From Mytilus californianus (lineage: Eukaryota > Mollusca > Bivalvia > Mytilida > Mytilidae): 64,000 nt of DNA. The stretch covers positions 17,137,001 to 17,201,000 of the forward strand of contig NW_026262690.1 in the NCBI RefSeq assembly GCF_021869535.1. The letters run 5' to 3'. The position numbers and the translations under genes were made by a program. Below, piece after piece: positions 1-10,953 of this stretch. Position 1 is the first letter of the stretch. Each line of letters starts with the position of its first letter. The notes under the pieces were generated by a model, which made no database searches, was not told the origin of the DNA, and was given only the letters and a program-made list of their open reading frames with translations.

Positions 1-16
1 CGAAAAGAATACAAAT

Positions 17-745
17 TTAGTTATGTTTTAATTTGTTGATGACAAAATCGATGTTAGTGCCAATGTAAACAATATTCAAAGATCTTATTACAACATTAAT
101 AAGATAACCTTTACAAATAAATTTGTTTATAGGTTCGATGAGTTTACGCGGATGACATAGTGATTTCCGCGCTTTTAGTACAATATTACCGCAACATTTA
201 AGATGTGAAATACCGTTTTTAATAAGTTTTCTACAGGTACAGCCAAATTTACTTATCAAATCTTTGTATCTATGAAAGAATTTAGTAAATGTTTCAGTAA
301 GTAATTTATGGTAACGAAATCTCTGACTTTATAATTTACCATTGATGCATTGATTACGTTCGTTAAAATCTATGACATCACTACACACACGGGCATAACG
401 AACGAGTTGGAATATATAAACACCGTATGATTGAGCCAAAGGAACATCGCCGTCTGAAAAAGGAAAATTAACAATAGGAATGAAAAATCATCTCTTTTTT
501 CGTAAATTTTTGTATGGAGTTTCCCTTTCGAAATTGAAATGTCTAAATCTAGAAAAGGACAACTACTGCTGTTTATGTTAGATTTATTTAAAGTAAGTTC
601 CATTGGGTAAATTTCGGTAGTATATTTAGAGAACTCTGGATTATTTTACGAAAAAATATTATCCAGATAACGGTAGGTATTGTTGAATATATCAACCAAA
701 TGTAACAATGACGTGTCTTTACTGAGTTTGACCATAACTGTGATT
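17..745 (-). pseudogene. Broken reverse transcriptase fragment, family 1 (Penelope-like by inference)
   Basis: Read on the minus strand, this is the palm and thumb part of a retroelement reverse transcriptase. The catalytic box near 652-680 reads RYLDNIF, where an active enzyme has YxDD, so the second aspartate is lost. Next come CPFLDLDI (about 538-560) and KIYEKRDDFSF (about 490-525). A frameshift near 480 splits the following stretch, which in the other frame still reads like VNFPF, then YGVYI and QLVRYARVC. The segment from 259 down to 17 has CTCRKLIKNGISH and KSLCHPRKL, matching the thumb of the same family. In-frame stops and frameshifts make it a pseudogene. The family is common in mussel genomes. 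Placing it with Penelope-like elements is inference, because no GIY-YIG endonuclease is visible; the downstream part lies off the window. Confidence 0.75.
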
Positions 746-1325
746 CAAAGCAATACAGGAATAAATCTGCTATTAAAGGGGTGCAATTAAAAATCTGTTT
801 TAAACTGGGTCAAAGGATTAAAACAAGAAAACCGCTTTCCAATGACATCAATACAGAGGTATTTTGGCACAAGTCCCGAGATTAAAAGAATTACCGAGGT
901 AAATAATGGTGGCCTCGGTACATTACAGAGATGGTCAGAAGGGTCATAGACTGAAGGATGATAAAAAAATTGTGTTTTACAGCTTATCAAGACATGTATA
1001 CAGTGAAAATAATAACATATTTGCATCAGTTTTGTATTGAATTTAATACCTATAATAAAATACACTAAATAGAGTGATACTGGATTTTTTTTTTCAAACA
1101 ACCGATGTGATAATATATCACTTGAATATAAGAGGGAACATAATTTGTTGGGTTTTTTTTATGTATGGACATGATTGGACGTTTATAAACAGGACACGTG
1201 ATGGTGTTCTATGCCAACTAGTTATGTCATATGGACATGTTTTGGGGGATTACACGCATTTGACATGTTTGAGGAGAAGGACACACGTTTCTATGTGTTA
1301 CATATATTAAACTCGTATACAACTT
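746..1325. other. Unassigned AT-rich stretch
   Basis: I see no recognisable gene. There is a poly-T run near 1,087. Short open frames here show no known motif and are probably chance. Confidence 0.5.
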
Positions 1326-1430
1326 TATATAAAAATGATGACATGTATTGTTGCCAATGAAACAACTATCCACATGAGTTAAAATGAAGTGGTAGTAAGC
1401 AATTATAGGCCACCGAACGGTTAACTGCTT
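1326..1430 (-). repeat. Fragment of family-1 3'-tail repeat
   Basis: This is a divergent copy of the common mussel repeat, with GCCAATGAAACAACTATCCA followed by AAGTGGTAGTAAGCAATTAT. It lies in the same orientation as the copies at 3,893 and 11,515. It is truncated after about 100 bp. Confidence 0.7.
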
Positions 1431-2910
1431 TTAGTCGTAATAATACATATCAAAATATTATGCATGTTACATTTTCATAGCATTTGCAAGCGTCATAGAA
1501 ACCAAAAGTTTATAAACTTATGGTATGACGTAGCGAGTATACATTCATAAACAGGCGAAATATTTCTTTAAGTGTTACTGAAACGGTACCTGACATACGG
1601 TTAAGTGAATATATTGTTGTAATAATTAATAAATGTTGTTTTGCGGCAGTTTTTAGTATATCAACTTTGCATTTCACTCGTAAACTTAACAAATAATCCT
1701 TTCTTATAGTAAGTCGGCCAAGGTTACATACCAATAAAGTTATTATGAAGGCTAAATTCAGCTTTATTACTATAAAAATAATTAACAAGTTATCTGTGAT
1801 TAAATGGTTGTTTGATTAAAGCACGATATCATATGCATTGTAGTTATTAATTATAATAAGAGAATAAAAGAAAGAAAAATGACGAACATGGTAACAAACA
1901 CTGATCTGTGTAGTTTAAAAACAACTCAAAATAGATAGAAAAAAAAAACAATTACCAAAAAATAAAATAATGGGAATTAAAGTACTCGTGATATGAACAA
2001 GAATTATATGGAGTATAGGTCAACGCACTTCGTATAAGAGAACGAACTATTGAAATATAGACAAATATGGTCTAAATAATCACACAGGAATCAACACTCT
2101 CATAAAATTATGCTCTCGCACAGGGAAATTACAAGCAGGCATGGCATTCAGCCAGTTTGTGTACACTGTCCATTCTACATACCTTTGTTACCTGACAGAG
2201 AGAAAACACTCAATAATTTGCGATAGCCATCAACCTTAAATCAATACGGGAATAATTGGAACTGATTTGGCATTGATTATACCTAAGAAAATTATCACGT
2301 GGAATACTGAGAAACAACTATTACGTTTAGAGAAGAAAGAGATATGAGTACAAAAAAAATAAACAGGCGTAATCAGTTATCCTTTACCCTATATATGTTC
2401 AACTCTTTCATATTCAGACTTAAATACATAACTACATCGTATTTGAAAAAATCTTTTACAGAATTGACGTAGGAGGAGATTACAACAATCAACCAATCAT
2501 TGAAAAATGTATTCCAAGGTTTCATTGAATACAGAGCGTGTGGTACTGTATCTAAATTGAATTGGCTATCAGTTTTAATGGCCTATCCAACCTGACAGGT
2601 GGCGTATTACACCCTGCACAACTATGGGCGACTCCGACGGGCACGTTTGATTTTATTTCTATATTTTTGTACTTCCTAAGGAGGGTAGAAGGATATGATG
2701 AGAGCAAACGGCAAAATGTGTGTGTTGTATTAATCAATGACACACACACCCAGTTCTTATTGGCGTTGATCTCCAATAGCTTTTGCTAAGAGCCAGCATA
2801 TATTAGACATCGACATGAGCATGGTGAAGTTCTCTGTCATATTAATGTTATTTCTTATCCAGTTATATTTGTCAAACAAATGTTTACTCCACTTTTACGA
2901 CCACCTCGTA
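1431..2910. other. Left flank of the large tandem duplication
   Basis: I recognise no gene or repeat here. This stretch is single-copy within the window and stops being shared exactly at the left breakpoint of the duplication at 2,911. Small frames on both strands around 2,552-2,789 overlap each other and lack known motifs. Confidence 0.5.
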
Positions 2911-3439
2911 ATGATATCACCCATAATTGAAGACTCAGCTTCAGAACTGTATCAAATGCTTGTTATATCAAACCCCATAAAAAACTATATAATGATAAAG
3001 GAGATATGAGGAACATGGCAATGCTACAATAACGCCATTTTTGACAAAAAGACATTTAGAGGGTAAAATAAATGCTTTAACAATAGATACACTATTATAT
3101 TATTTCAATCGTATCGAGTCTTTAAAAGTTATCAATTAACTAATACGAAACTATTAAAGACCTTCCATTAACACCAAACTCTCCAAACCACAAAAATTAC
3201 ATTCAGATATAACATAAAACAAACACTTTATTTATTCTAATGCAGTTATTTTCAAACAAATGTTTTCATTGGCTATTGTTTGCATTTGCGATCGTCAAAT
3301 CCACAATTGACGGTGGCAACTCTTCAAATACAGTACTGTTATTCTTTAATTACGAGGTTTCTGACTTGCAACATACACATCAAACTAGCTTCTAAGCTAG
3401 TTTTGATTTTAAAAGTAAAACAGTTAAAAGGCAAAATCA

Positions 3440-3892
3440 AATAAAAAAATTCCGAAATGTTGTGCTAAATTCGGATAAGGCAATCTATGACTGGGGGTAG
3501 ACAAACCTTAGTGTTTCGATTAATTTAACATGTTTTAAACAATAAATGTACAGGAAAAGAACAAATCAACGATATTTCATGTCGCCACAAATGTGTTAAC
3601 TACTGGGCTGGTGATACCCTCGGGAACGAACCTTCCACAATCAGTGGCAGCGACACAGTGGTTATAATAACTCATCAAAGATGCAAGGCTTATTATTTGG
3701 TACGCCAGACGCGTAAGTCTAGGGGTAGACAAACCTTAGTGGTTCGAATTATTCAACATTTTATAAACAGTGAATTAAATATGAGCACATCAAAGCCATG
3801 TCATGTCAACACAAATGTGCTGTTCAAACTAGGAATCACCAAAGTGATATTTATCCAGAAACTAGCAGATTCAGTCATTGAACAATATAAAA
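3440..3892 (+). repeat. Mussel interspersed repeat, family C, copy 1
   Basis: The stretch contains ACTGGGCTGGTGATACCCTC, then GTACGCCAGACGCGTAAGTC. It resembles a dispersed bivalve repeat whose better-preserved form, with GCCAGACGCGCGTTTCGTCT, is at 49,600-49,765. The motif GGGGTAGACAAACCTTAGTG occurs twice inside it (near 3,492 and 3,721), so the copy looks internally duplicated. A 79-codon open frame at 3,658-3,897 is repeat-derived and has no known domain. Confidence 0.7.
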
Positions 3893-4402
3893 AATGAGGA
3901 GATGTGGTATGAATGCCAACGAAACAACTATCTACCAAAGTTCAAATAAAGTGGATGTAAGCAATTATAGGCAACCTTACGGCCTTCAACAATGAGAAAA
4001 ATCCATACCGTATAGTCGGCTCTAAAAGGCCCCGACATGAAAAATATGAAACAATTCAATTGAGAAAAACTAACGGCCTAATTTATAACAAAACAATTTA
4101 CGAAAACCAAATATGACAGACGTCAACCAACGACAACCATGGACCTACAGTCTCCTGACTTGGGACAGGCTCATAAAGAATGTGGCGGGGTTAAACATGT
4201 TTGTGAGCGCTCAACCCTCCCCAAACCTGAGACAGTGGTGTAACAGCACAACATAAGAACAAACTATAAAAATCAGTTGAAAAAAAATCTTAACTCATCA
4301 GATCGATACAAAGAAAAACATCAAACAAAAACACAGACATGACTTGGCAGGGTATATATCCATCCCTCATCCCTAACAGCAAAAAAGACACTTAACAACG
4401 TT
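3893..4402 (-). repeat. Family-1 3'-tail repeat, long copy
   Basis: This is a nearly full tail in inverted orientation. It starts with GGAGATGTGGTATGAATGCC and runs through TAGGCAACCTTACGGCCTTC, AGTCGGCTCTAAAAGGCCCC, the TCCTGACTTGGGACAGGC box and AACCCTCCCC. It ends near GACATGACTTGGCAGGG and the AAAAAAGACAC stretch. The comparison at 46,520-47,595 shows that this repeat is the 3' untranslated tail of a reverse transcriptase element. It abuts the left inverted arm at 4,400. Confidence 0.85.
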
Positions 4403-4639
4403 TACAGTCGTTCTATAGCTAGTGTGACAAGTCTTGCTAGTAGTCGTGTAGAAAGACTTCAAACATAACCACTGGACTGATGATTGACTATAATTTACTT
4501 TTGTAAGTTAATCTATTCTTTACAAGTTCGGTTCAGTAACGCTTCATATACCACAAGATTACCTTGTTTGGTAAAATTATGCAATCAACTCCCTGATTGC
4601 CGTATAGAAAATTGACAAACAATAAACCTATCGGGATTA

Positions 4640-4705
4640 TTGATTTATTGATTGTTGGTTGCTTAACGTCCAGTGGCAAATATTCCATGCATGTTCAGGA
4701 CGATA
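4640..4705 (-). repeat. Tail fragment of the short retroposon
   Basis: TTATTGATTGTTGGTTGCTT followed by AACGTCCAGTGGCAAATATT matches the 3' end of the short retroposon at 10,509-10,810, in inverted orientation. The duplicate is at 12,260-12,325. The following bases, including ATATACGATCGGTCACC, are not shared with the other copies. Confidence 0.6.
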
Positions 4706-5386
4706 TCGTGATTTTAACGAGAGACTCAAAAAACGAGGCTCGCCTAACGATATACGATCGGTCACCTCTCTTGTTGCTACTACATTACAAATAAATCATG
4801 ATGGGTTTTACAGTCATCATCTTTTCTGGGTTAACATATTTAGCCTTGTAGTTTCAGACAGAAAAGAAATTTGAAATCTTACAAAATCAGAATCATGAAT
4901 TTACACTGGATGAGTCGATACGAAAGTAATGCACATTTCTCGCAACGGAAAATTCACAGCATCGGGAAAAGATAATAAAACCTTACTTATTTTACTATTT
5001 TTAAGGCGGTGGCTATTCTTCAGGCTAGCTGGGAAAATAGCACAATACGTGTATTCTTCCGGCAATACGGAAAAATAGCTTTTCTCTGCCATCATGCTAT
5101 TATTCCGGCCATACATACTTCAAAAGCCTATTCACCAATAAGTGAATGTCCCTATACTAGTAGTCTTTTTCCAATAGTTTTGACTACAGATGATTCATAA
5201 AAAACTGAACTGTATAATACTAATCTGATTTTTTTCTACTTGTATTATTCAAACTGTTTTGTATTATCTTCCTTACCTATTTTTCTTGGCTGTTATTTTA
5301 ATTTCAATTACCTGACATTATACAGTAACAGTAAATGTGTACTGTTCTAATTAAATGTCAACATGAAATAAACTCACTTAAAAAAA

Positions 5387-5561
5387 TCTACTCACCTTTT
5401 TTACTTACCTTGCTTACAACTTCGCTCTGTGTTACTTGATAAAAATGATTATGCAAATTCAGGACCAATTTGATATAGAAATTCCTTTACTGTCATAATC
5501 ATTTTTATCAAGTAACACAGAGCGAAGTTGTAAGCAAGGTAAGTAAAAAAGGTGAGTAGAT
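5387..5561. repeat. Eroded palindrome, copy 1
   Basis: The arms 5,387-5,455 and 5,495-5,561 are perfect or near-perfect inverted copies (left begins TCTACTCACC, right ends GGTGAGTAGA), with a 39-bp spacer. Comparison with 13,008-13,275 shows the spacer is really right-arm sequence whose left partner and loop were deleted. The DNA could form a long hairpin. Confidence 0.9.
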
Positions 5562-5694
5562 TTTTTTTAGCTATTAGCTTCTCTTCGGTGTTTAAAAATT
5601 CCCGATGACATTAATTGTATAATTTCAAATTATTTATCTCTAGTCTCTAGTTGTACTCACGCTATGTCTGCTATGCTATAAATAGTCTACATTC

Positions 5695-5915
5695 TATTGT
5701 GTTTGTCCCAAGTCAGGAGCCTGTAGTTCAGTGGTTGTCGTTGGTTCATGTCCGTCATATTTGCTTTTGTTTTAAATTAGGCTGTTAGTTTTCTCAATCG
5801 AATTGGTTCAGATTTTTCATGTAGGGGCCTTTTATAGCCGACTATACGGTATGGGTTTTTCTCATTGTCGAAGGCCATACGGTTGCCTATAACTGCATAC
5901 ATCCACTTAATTTTT
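5695..5915 (+). repeat. Family-1 3'-tail repeat, direct orientation
   Basis: GTCCCAAGTCAGGAGCCTG, then CAGTGGTTGTCGTTGGTTC, GGCCTTTTATAGCCGACTAT and GAAGGCCATACGGTTGCC show a tail copy lying opposite to the one at 3,893-4,402. The two form a second, outer inverted pair around the palindrome. Confidence 0.8.
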
Positions 5916-6229
5916 ACACCCCAGTTCTATTGTTATTCTTCATAGTTTCTATTTCTGAAACAACTGTAAATTGAATAGATCTATTGTTACGAATAACAAT
6001 GGATTTTGACCACAGGGTATGACGAGCGGGGTTTCTGGAAACCCCTGCTTCTACATCCTGAACACACAGTTTATTTTTATTCATTACAATAGAAATTGAT
6101 TATTTTTTAGATAGCATGAACATAAGAAATTACTAATAGTGTTCACTACAAGTTGTTTTAAGATATTAAATAACACATTTTAGGAAATTCCAATAGCGAA
6201 AAAAATATTAAGCATCTATTTTGAATAAA
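5916..6229. other. Unassigned segment within composite
   Basis: No gene is seen. ATTGTTACGAATAACAATGG near 5,982 is a small hairpin. The duplicate is at about 13,666-13,985. Confidence 0.4.
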
Positions 6230-6381
6230 AACAAATCCTTTAAGGGAAAAATAATTTGATTGATAGGTTTGAAAAACTAAATAAAATTGTTCGAGATTTG
6301 CGAGAAAAACAATTTCTGACGCCGGCAAAAAACCGTACCCCCCCCCCCCCCCTTTTGAAGTTAACATGGTTGCTCCCTAAA
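6230..6381. mobile_element. Half of a poly-C inverted-repeat element
   Basis: AACCGTA, then a C run at about 6,338-6,352, then TTTTGAAGTTAACATGGTTG and CTCCCTAAATACTC match the right end of the elements at 20,246-20,542 and 21,110-21,369. The left half is missing. The duplicate is at about 13,985-14,125. The element is non-coding. Confidence 0.65.
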
Positions 6382-6471
6382 TACTCCTTTGCTTGAAGGT
6401 AAAATGTTTTATAGCCAGTCATATGTCTCTATTCTAAAACATTGATCTTAAAAAAAAACGGGATTTTAACT

Positions 6472-6500
6472 CCCGGACCCCCCCCCCCCCTCCCCCCTTG
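6472..6500 (+). repeat. Second poly-C tract
   Basis: A C-rich run follows AACTCCCGGA. The duplicate near 14,226-14,243 has a different length and interruptions, as expected for an unstable homopolymer. Confidence 0.85.
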
Positions 6501-7096
6501 GATCCCGGTCGTCGGGTTTCTAATCCAGACATACCTATCCCTCAGTGTGTCCGAATATGAATGGTTGTTTATTCTCGAGAAGGGGGTTGGCTTCTTTTTT
6601 TTATAAAACCGTAACATAAAAAATACATTTATGATTACCTTCATTAAACTGATACAGGTAAGTACTTTGAGTTATAATATTGCCTTTATTTTTATCGTCC
6701 GTCTTATACCCGTCCATATTGACAACATATCTTTTTTTTTGTGATAAGAATGCACGAAACGGTCAACCTTGAACTGCTGATCAATATTAGCACCAGGATT
6801 TAACGGGAATATGCAAAACAGCAACTTTGACATTTGTAAAATCTACTCACTTGTCAAAGTTTGCAAGAACATAGCCAAAGTAAGGTTACTAGTGGGGTTT
6901 CATGTAAAAAAAATGTTTTTCTTATAAATCATGGTTCGATAAATAAATATGCTATCCGTTCTTTTTCATTTAATAATCAATGTTCACAAATATAGGGTTT
7001 AGCATTGGGTGTAAGTTAGTTATACACTTCGGATACCTATCGGCCGTCGGGGTTTCTTATCCAGACACACCTATCCCTCGGTGTATAACTATTACG

Positions 7097-8442
7097 GATA
7101 TCTGGTGGATAGAAATCCAGCTGTTTTACAAACTAAATGTAGTTTTTCTATTGGTGGTAATGTTATAGAATGTGTAAAAAGTTATCAATACTTAGGCTTG
7201 CTACTGAATGAATTTTTAGATTATCAGTTAATGGCTAAAGCAGAAGCAAAGTCAGCCAGTAGAGCATTATGATTGTTAATTGTGAAGAGTAAAACACATA
7301 GTGGTTTCCAGCACAAATGTTTTTCAAAACTGTATGATACAATGGTATGGTCAATTATTAGTTATGGTGCAGGTATTTGGGGAACCAGGGACTTTTCCTG
7401 CATAAATGCAGTCCAAAACAGGGCCATGAGATTTTTCATGGGAGATGGCAAATATACACCAAATGATGCCATAGCTGGTGATATGGACTGGAAACCACCA
7501 TGCGTTAAACAATGGTCAAGTGTCTTGAGACAATGGGCTAGGTGTTCCATAATGGACCCACACAGGATGAATTTTAAAATTTTGAAATGGCCCATACGAA
7601 AGTGCAATATTAAAATTAAGAATTGGAGCTTTAGAGTTATAGAGATGTTTTTAAATGGTATAATTATGAGCAATATTGTAATTTTGAAATAAATGTATTG
7701 AACAAAAATTGTATTAAACAAATTGAGGAAGATGTATTTAATAAATTTAAGTCAAACTAATGTACAAGATTTGCTGCGCATGCAGAAGAAAGTAAATTGA
7801 GGACTTACAAATTGTTTAAAAATAATTATTGTACTGAAACTTATTTGAAAATTTATTCTGTCAGTTAAAAACAGAAGTGCTTTTGCAAGATTTAGATGTG
7901 GGGAAGCTCCACAAAAAATAGAAACAAAAAGGTATGAAAGAAAAGAAGTCCACGAAAGGACATGTTTTAACTGTAGCTCTACTATTGAAGATGAACTTCG
8001 TGTCATTTTAAAATGACCATTATATGTTACAGTAGATTTAAGACAAATCATGATACATGAAGCTATAATTTTTTATGAACGTTTTAACCTATTATCAGAT
8101 AGTGAAAAATTTATATTTGTATTTAATAACGACAATGTTGCTGTTATAGTTGCCAAAACCTGCAACAATATTTTATTGAGAAGAAACAGTATTTTATTTC
8201 ACTAGTTCTTAAAGAAACAAATGTTTTACTTTCATTTAGTATAAATTGACACTGTAAATTTTAAATGTTAATGTGTAAAAATATGTTTATATGTATATAT
8301 TATGTCTTAAAAGTCTCTCATAAATCTTTTTTATGATTGGTGCATACAATGCAAATGTTTTAATGTTTTATGTTTATTTCTATGAATCTCATTTTATGTT
8401 TGTATGCGGAGAGGCTATAATAAAATGTTGAATCTGAATCTG
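7097..8442 (+). pseudogene. LINE reverse transcriptase 3' part, copy 1 (broken)
   Basis: This holds the C-terminal region of a non-LTR retrotransposon RT. SYQYLG, AVQNRAMRFFMGDGKYTPN and GDMDWKPP are clear. Relative to copy 2 it lost 159 bp between two TAG triplets, which keeps the frame. A G-to-T change makes TGA at 7,270-7,272, splitting the frame into 7,081-7,272 and 7,273-7,692. Beyond 7,692 more stops occur, but the zinc-knuckle-like tail CFNCSSTIEDEL is still readable near 7,965-8,000. The 3' end is ATAATAAAATG followed by two copies of a GAATCT-type repeat, typical of a LINE tail. The LINE clade is not assigned. Confidence 0.85.
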
Positions 8443-9285
8443 TATTGTTTAAATTTTTCTATACAGTAATCAGTAATTGATTGAATAATTGAACCAATCG
8501 AGGCAATCTTGTGGTACATGAAGCGTTACTAAAGGAACTTGTAAAGAAACGATTAACTAACAAAAGTTAATTATAGTCAATTATCAGTCCAGTGGTTATG
8601 TTTGTAATCTTTCTATACGACTACTAGTAAGACTTGTCACACTAACTATAGAACGACTGTAACTACATGTAATTACGGTTTATACATATTAACACTTGCC
8701 TCGAGAGATTGGTTGATCACAATGCTATCCAAATCTCGATAAATGTGGTAATATTGATTAACAAATTGTGATCTCATATTAGACCTTTTCAACAATTGTC
8801 TACACCTACAGTTGAGAACGACTACGACAGGTGAGATATGAAGGGTCGTCTCAAAAATGAAATTTTAAAAAATATTATTGATCGCATATGATTATTTAGA
8901 TTGCTACTGAGAACTATTCTACATGACGTGTATAAAAGCAATTGATGTGTACCTACCTTATTTTGTTTATAAAGTATTTGCTTATCAAAATTAAACTTAT
9001 TTGTGAATTGACTATGAAGAAAAAGAAGGACTTCAATGTTTCATTTCTTTTAGACGTCGAGTTGGAAAGTGAAAAAAAAAAAACCAAACAAACACACACA
9101 CAAAAACAAACCTGTATTTTGTAGTAGATGTTTAATTAATCATTGTTTTATATCTGTCGACTAGGGCAGTACATGTTTTTACAATGTCTGTTAATTTTGG
9201 CTTCGGATGCCTCAATGTACTCATTACTTTATTCCTTTTTAATTCATCAATTTAATATTCAACTTGAAATCGATATTGAGCGACA

Positions 9286-9460
9286 ATGCAATTTAAATTT
9301 CGTCTCTTTCTCTTTAAATTATCCGGTTTACTGTGCCGTCGCTAGACCTGCTCCCGGCCGGCAACCAAATGCCGTAGCTGCCCAGAGATAGAGGAGGAAG
9401 CTGATGAATTGCCTCGCCCTAAGGAACCTCATTCGCGAGAATCAGCTGGAGTACAATAAA
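9286..9460 (+). pseudogene. Disrupted counterpart of the 57-codon frame in X2
   Basis: This is the same reading frame as at 18,849-19,022. Here codon 20 is TAG (9,343-9,345) where copy 2 has TTG. The surroundings are unusually GC-rich for this window. Confidence 0.25.
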
Positions 9461-9574
9461 TTCATAACAAAATAGATACCAAGATTTTGAAAGGCACTTG
9501 GTGTTTCTTCTGATTCAGATTCAGATTCAAATCGTAATTTTTGTTTCCCTTTTCTTGCTATATTTATGACTTCC
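9442..9574 (-). other. Acidic minus-strand frame in X2, unknown
   Basis: The minus strand reads ARKGKQKLRFESESESEETP, a basic then acidic tract. The duplicate near 19,040-19,130 keeps most of it, with small changes and a nearby deletion. It could be part of an old transposase. It cannot be assigned. Confidence 0.18.
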
Positions 9575-10454
9575 GCAGTAGGAAATAAAATCACACAATG
9601 CAACATATAAAACAGATATTCAGATTGACTCATGGTCTGTATTTTGGTTAAAGTCCCCCATCCATAACTCCAAAATAGGGGAAAAGGAAAAAAGTTACTA
9701 TCTTTAATTGAATAAACAGGAAATAAATATGAGAGCGAAGCATAATGTCAAAATATTAAATTGTAAACTAAAAATTCTATCGTGACAAAAATATCAATTG
9801 TAATGACCTACTTGTTCAGGAATTGTTTCATGCGTATAAAACATGCGGCGGGGTTTAACTAGTATAATTGGATTTAAAGCTCCCCTATATATGGTCAGAG
9901 ATTAGATTTATAAAACCATGATGCATGGGGAAAAAAGAATAAAAAGAGTAGAAAACCAAAGCTATTCCCTTACAAAAGGGGCAGGGTAAACAATTTTTGC
10001 TTCTTACAAGACCCACGAAGGTCATTTTTCGGGAACAGGGAAAGGAATCTCCGACAAATGGACAAGTTATGTTGTCTTTCGGGACACGGACGACCTATAA
10101 CGGTCAATCAGTCCAATAAGACACTGCAATGACAACAAGCTCTGTTGAGATATAAATATCATACGCATTACTGAAGAGACAATACTTGTCAATTTGAGCA
10201 TGTGGCGCGGACGTGAACAAATGGTGCCGTTGATGTTTCCGGTTCATTAAGGAAACACATCATCTTTAATATGGCATCTTGAAGCGGGGTAGTCCCTCGT
10301 AACTAAATTATCGATGTAGCCTTTTCCGTTGACCTATAAACCAATGGGCGTTTACCCCTCCCAAAATTGAATGTGTACAACAAGTGACGAGAAGATCGGT
10401 TGAGAAACACAAACTCTAGCGGACGGACCGACAGTCCTGTTACAACATAAAAAT

Positions 10455-10953
10455 AAGGAGATGTGGTATGATTGCCAATGAGACAACTATCCACCAAAGT
10501 TGTAATGATTGATTGAATGTTGGTTTTCTAACGTCCAGTGGAAAATATTTCATGCATATTCAGGACGAGAACAAATTAACAATAAACACAATAGGTAGGT
10601 TCTGTTATAGAGGCGTCCGGGGTCAAGGTCGGAGAAATTTAGACTGCCACGGGAAATGAGGGTATATTGGATAGGGACAGAAATTTAGCCTTGCAACAGG
10701 TCACCTACGGACCCCTCAAATTGTTGTTGCAAGGGTTCTTAACGTGCAAAGTGCCTGGCACTCTCTTTACACGAGGCATCTGATTTAACGTCCTCATTCT
10801 GACCTGACGTCAAAGTTGTAATGAAGTGAATTTAAGCAATTATAGGCAACCGTACGGCCTTCAACAATGAGAAAAACACATACCGTATAATCGACTATAA
10901 AAGGCCCCGACATGAAAAAAATGAAACAATCCAATTGAGAAAACTAACGGCCT
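10455..10953 (-). repeat. Family-1 3'-tail repeat split by short retroposon, copy 1
   Basis: AAGGAGATGTGGTATGATTG starts the tail at about 10,455. It is interrupted at 10,509 and resumes at 10,811 with the duplicated CAAAGTTGTAATGA, then AGCAATTATAGGCAACCGTA. It stops abruptly at the duplication junction. Confidence 0.88.
10509..10810 (-). mobile_element. Short SINE-like retroposon, copy 1
   Basis: The 302-bp insert is flanked by the exact 14-bp direct repeat CAAAGTTGTAATGA (10,495-10,508 and 10,811-10,824), a target-site duplication. On the minus strand it ends in a TCAATCAA-type simple tail. Internal landmarks are ACCCTCATTTCCCGTGGCAG and GAAATATTTTCCACTGGACG, and further fragments lie at 4,640, 32,926 and 51,880. 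No coding capacity is seen and no clear tRNA promoter boxes, so its RNA origin is open. Confidence 0.85.

Larger units (their letters stand above)
4400..8664. mobile_element. Composite bounded by about 220-bp inverted arms, copy 1
   Basis: The left arm (4,400-4,624) and right arm (8,443-8,664) are inverted copies of each other. Left begins GTTTACAGTCGTTCTATAG and includes ACCACTGGACTGATGATTG. The right arm read in reverse gives TTACAGTCGTTCTATAGTTA and ACCACTGGACTGATAATTG. Both end inward at ACAATA. By eye they are about 85% identical. Between them lie a short retroposon tail, a palindrome, poly-C tracts and a LINE fragment that stops exactly at the inner edge of the right arm. No transposase was recognised. 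The unit could be a foldback-type element that collected insertions, or two opposed copies of one repeat. Confidence 0.65.
2911..10953. repeat. Tandem segmental duplication, copy 1 (8,043 bp)
   Basis: The 100 bp starting ATGATATCACCCATAATTG at 2,911 recur at 10,954, directly after ACTAACGGCCT. The order and orientation of all internal elements then repeat. The offset is about 7,620 bp early in the copies and shifts at each insertion or deletion. By eye the copies are very similar outside indels. Copy 1 keeps about 420 bp at 3,014-3,434 and 546 bp at 9,575-10,120 that copy 2 lacks. Copy 1 lacks the X1 insertion, 159 bp of LINE and part of a palindrome. The junction at 10,953/10,954 has at most 1 bp of microhomology, which suggests end joining or template switching rather than recombination between long repeats. 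Confidence 0.93.
8782..10953. mobile_element. TIR element X2, copy 1, right end cut off
   Basis: The left terminus GACCTTTTCAACAATTGTC at 8,782 matches the start of X2 at 18,350. It is preceded by TATTA. The duplication junction at 10,953 removes the right end. Copy 1 keeps 546 bp (9,575-10,120) that the X2 in copy 2 lost. Confidence 0.75.

Noticed and set aside
7362..7721. 119-codon minus-strand open frame, duplicated at 15,286-15,645
   Set aside because: It is the antisense shadow of the LINE RT frame and has no motif of its own.
7752..8051. 99-codon minus-strand frame, duplicated at 15,676-15,975
   Set aside because: It is antisense to the degraded zinc-knuckle tail of the LINE. Conservation reflects the segmental duplication.
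10303..10497. 64-codon minus-strand frame, nearly identical at 19,317-19,511
   Set aside because: Its first residues are the reverse of the 3'-tail repeat. Similarity between copies is due to the tandem duplication.
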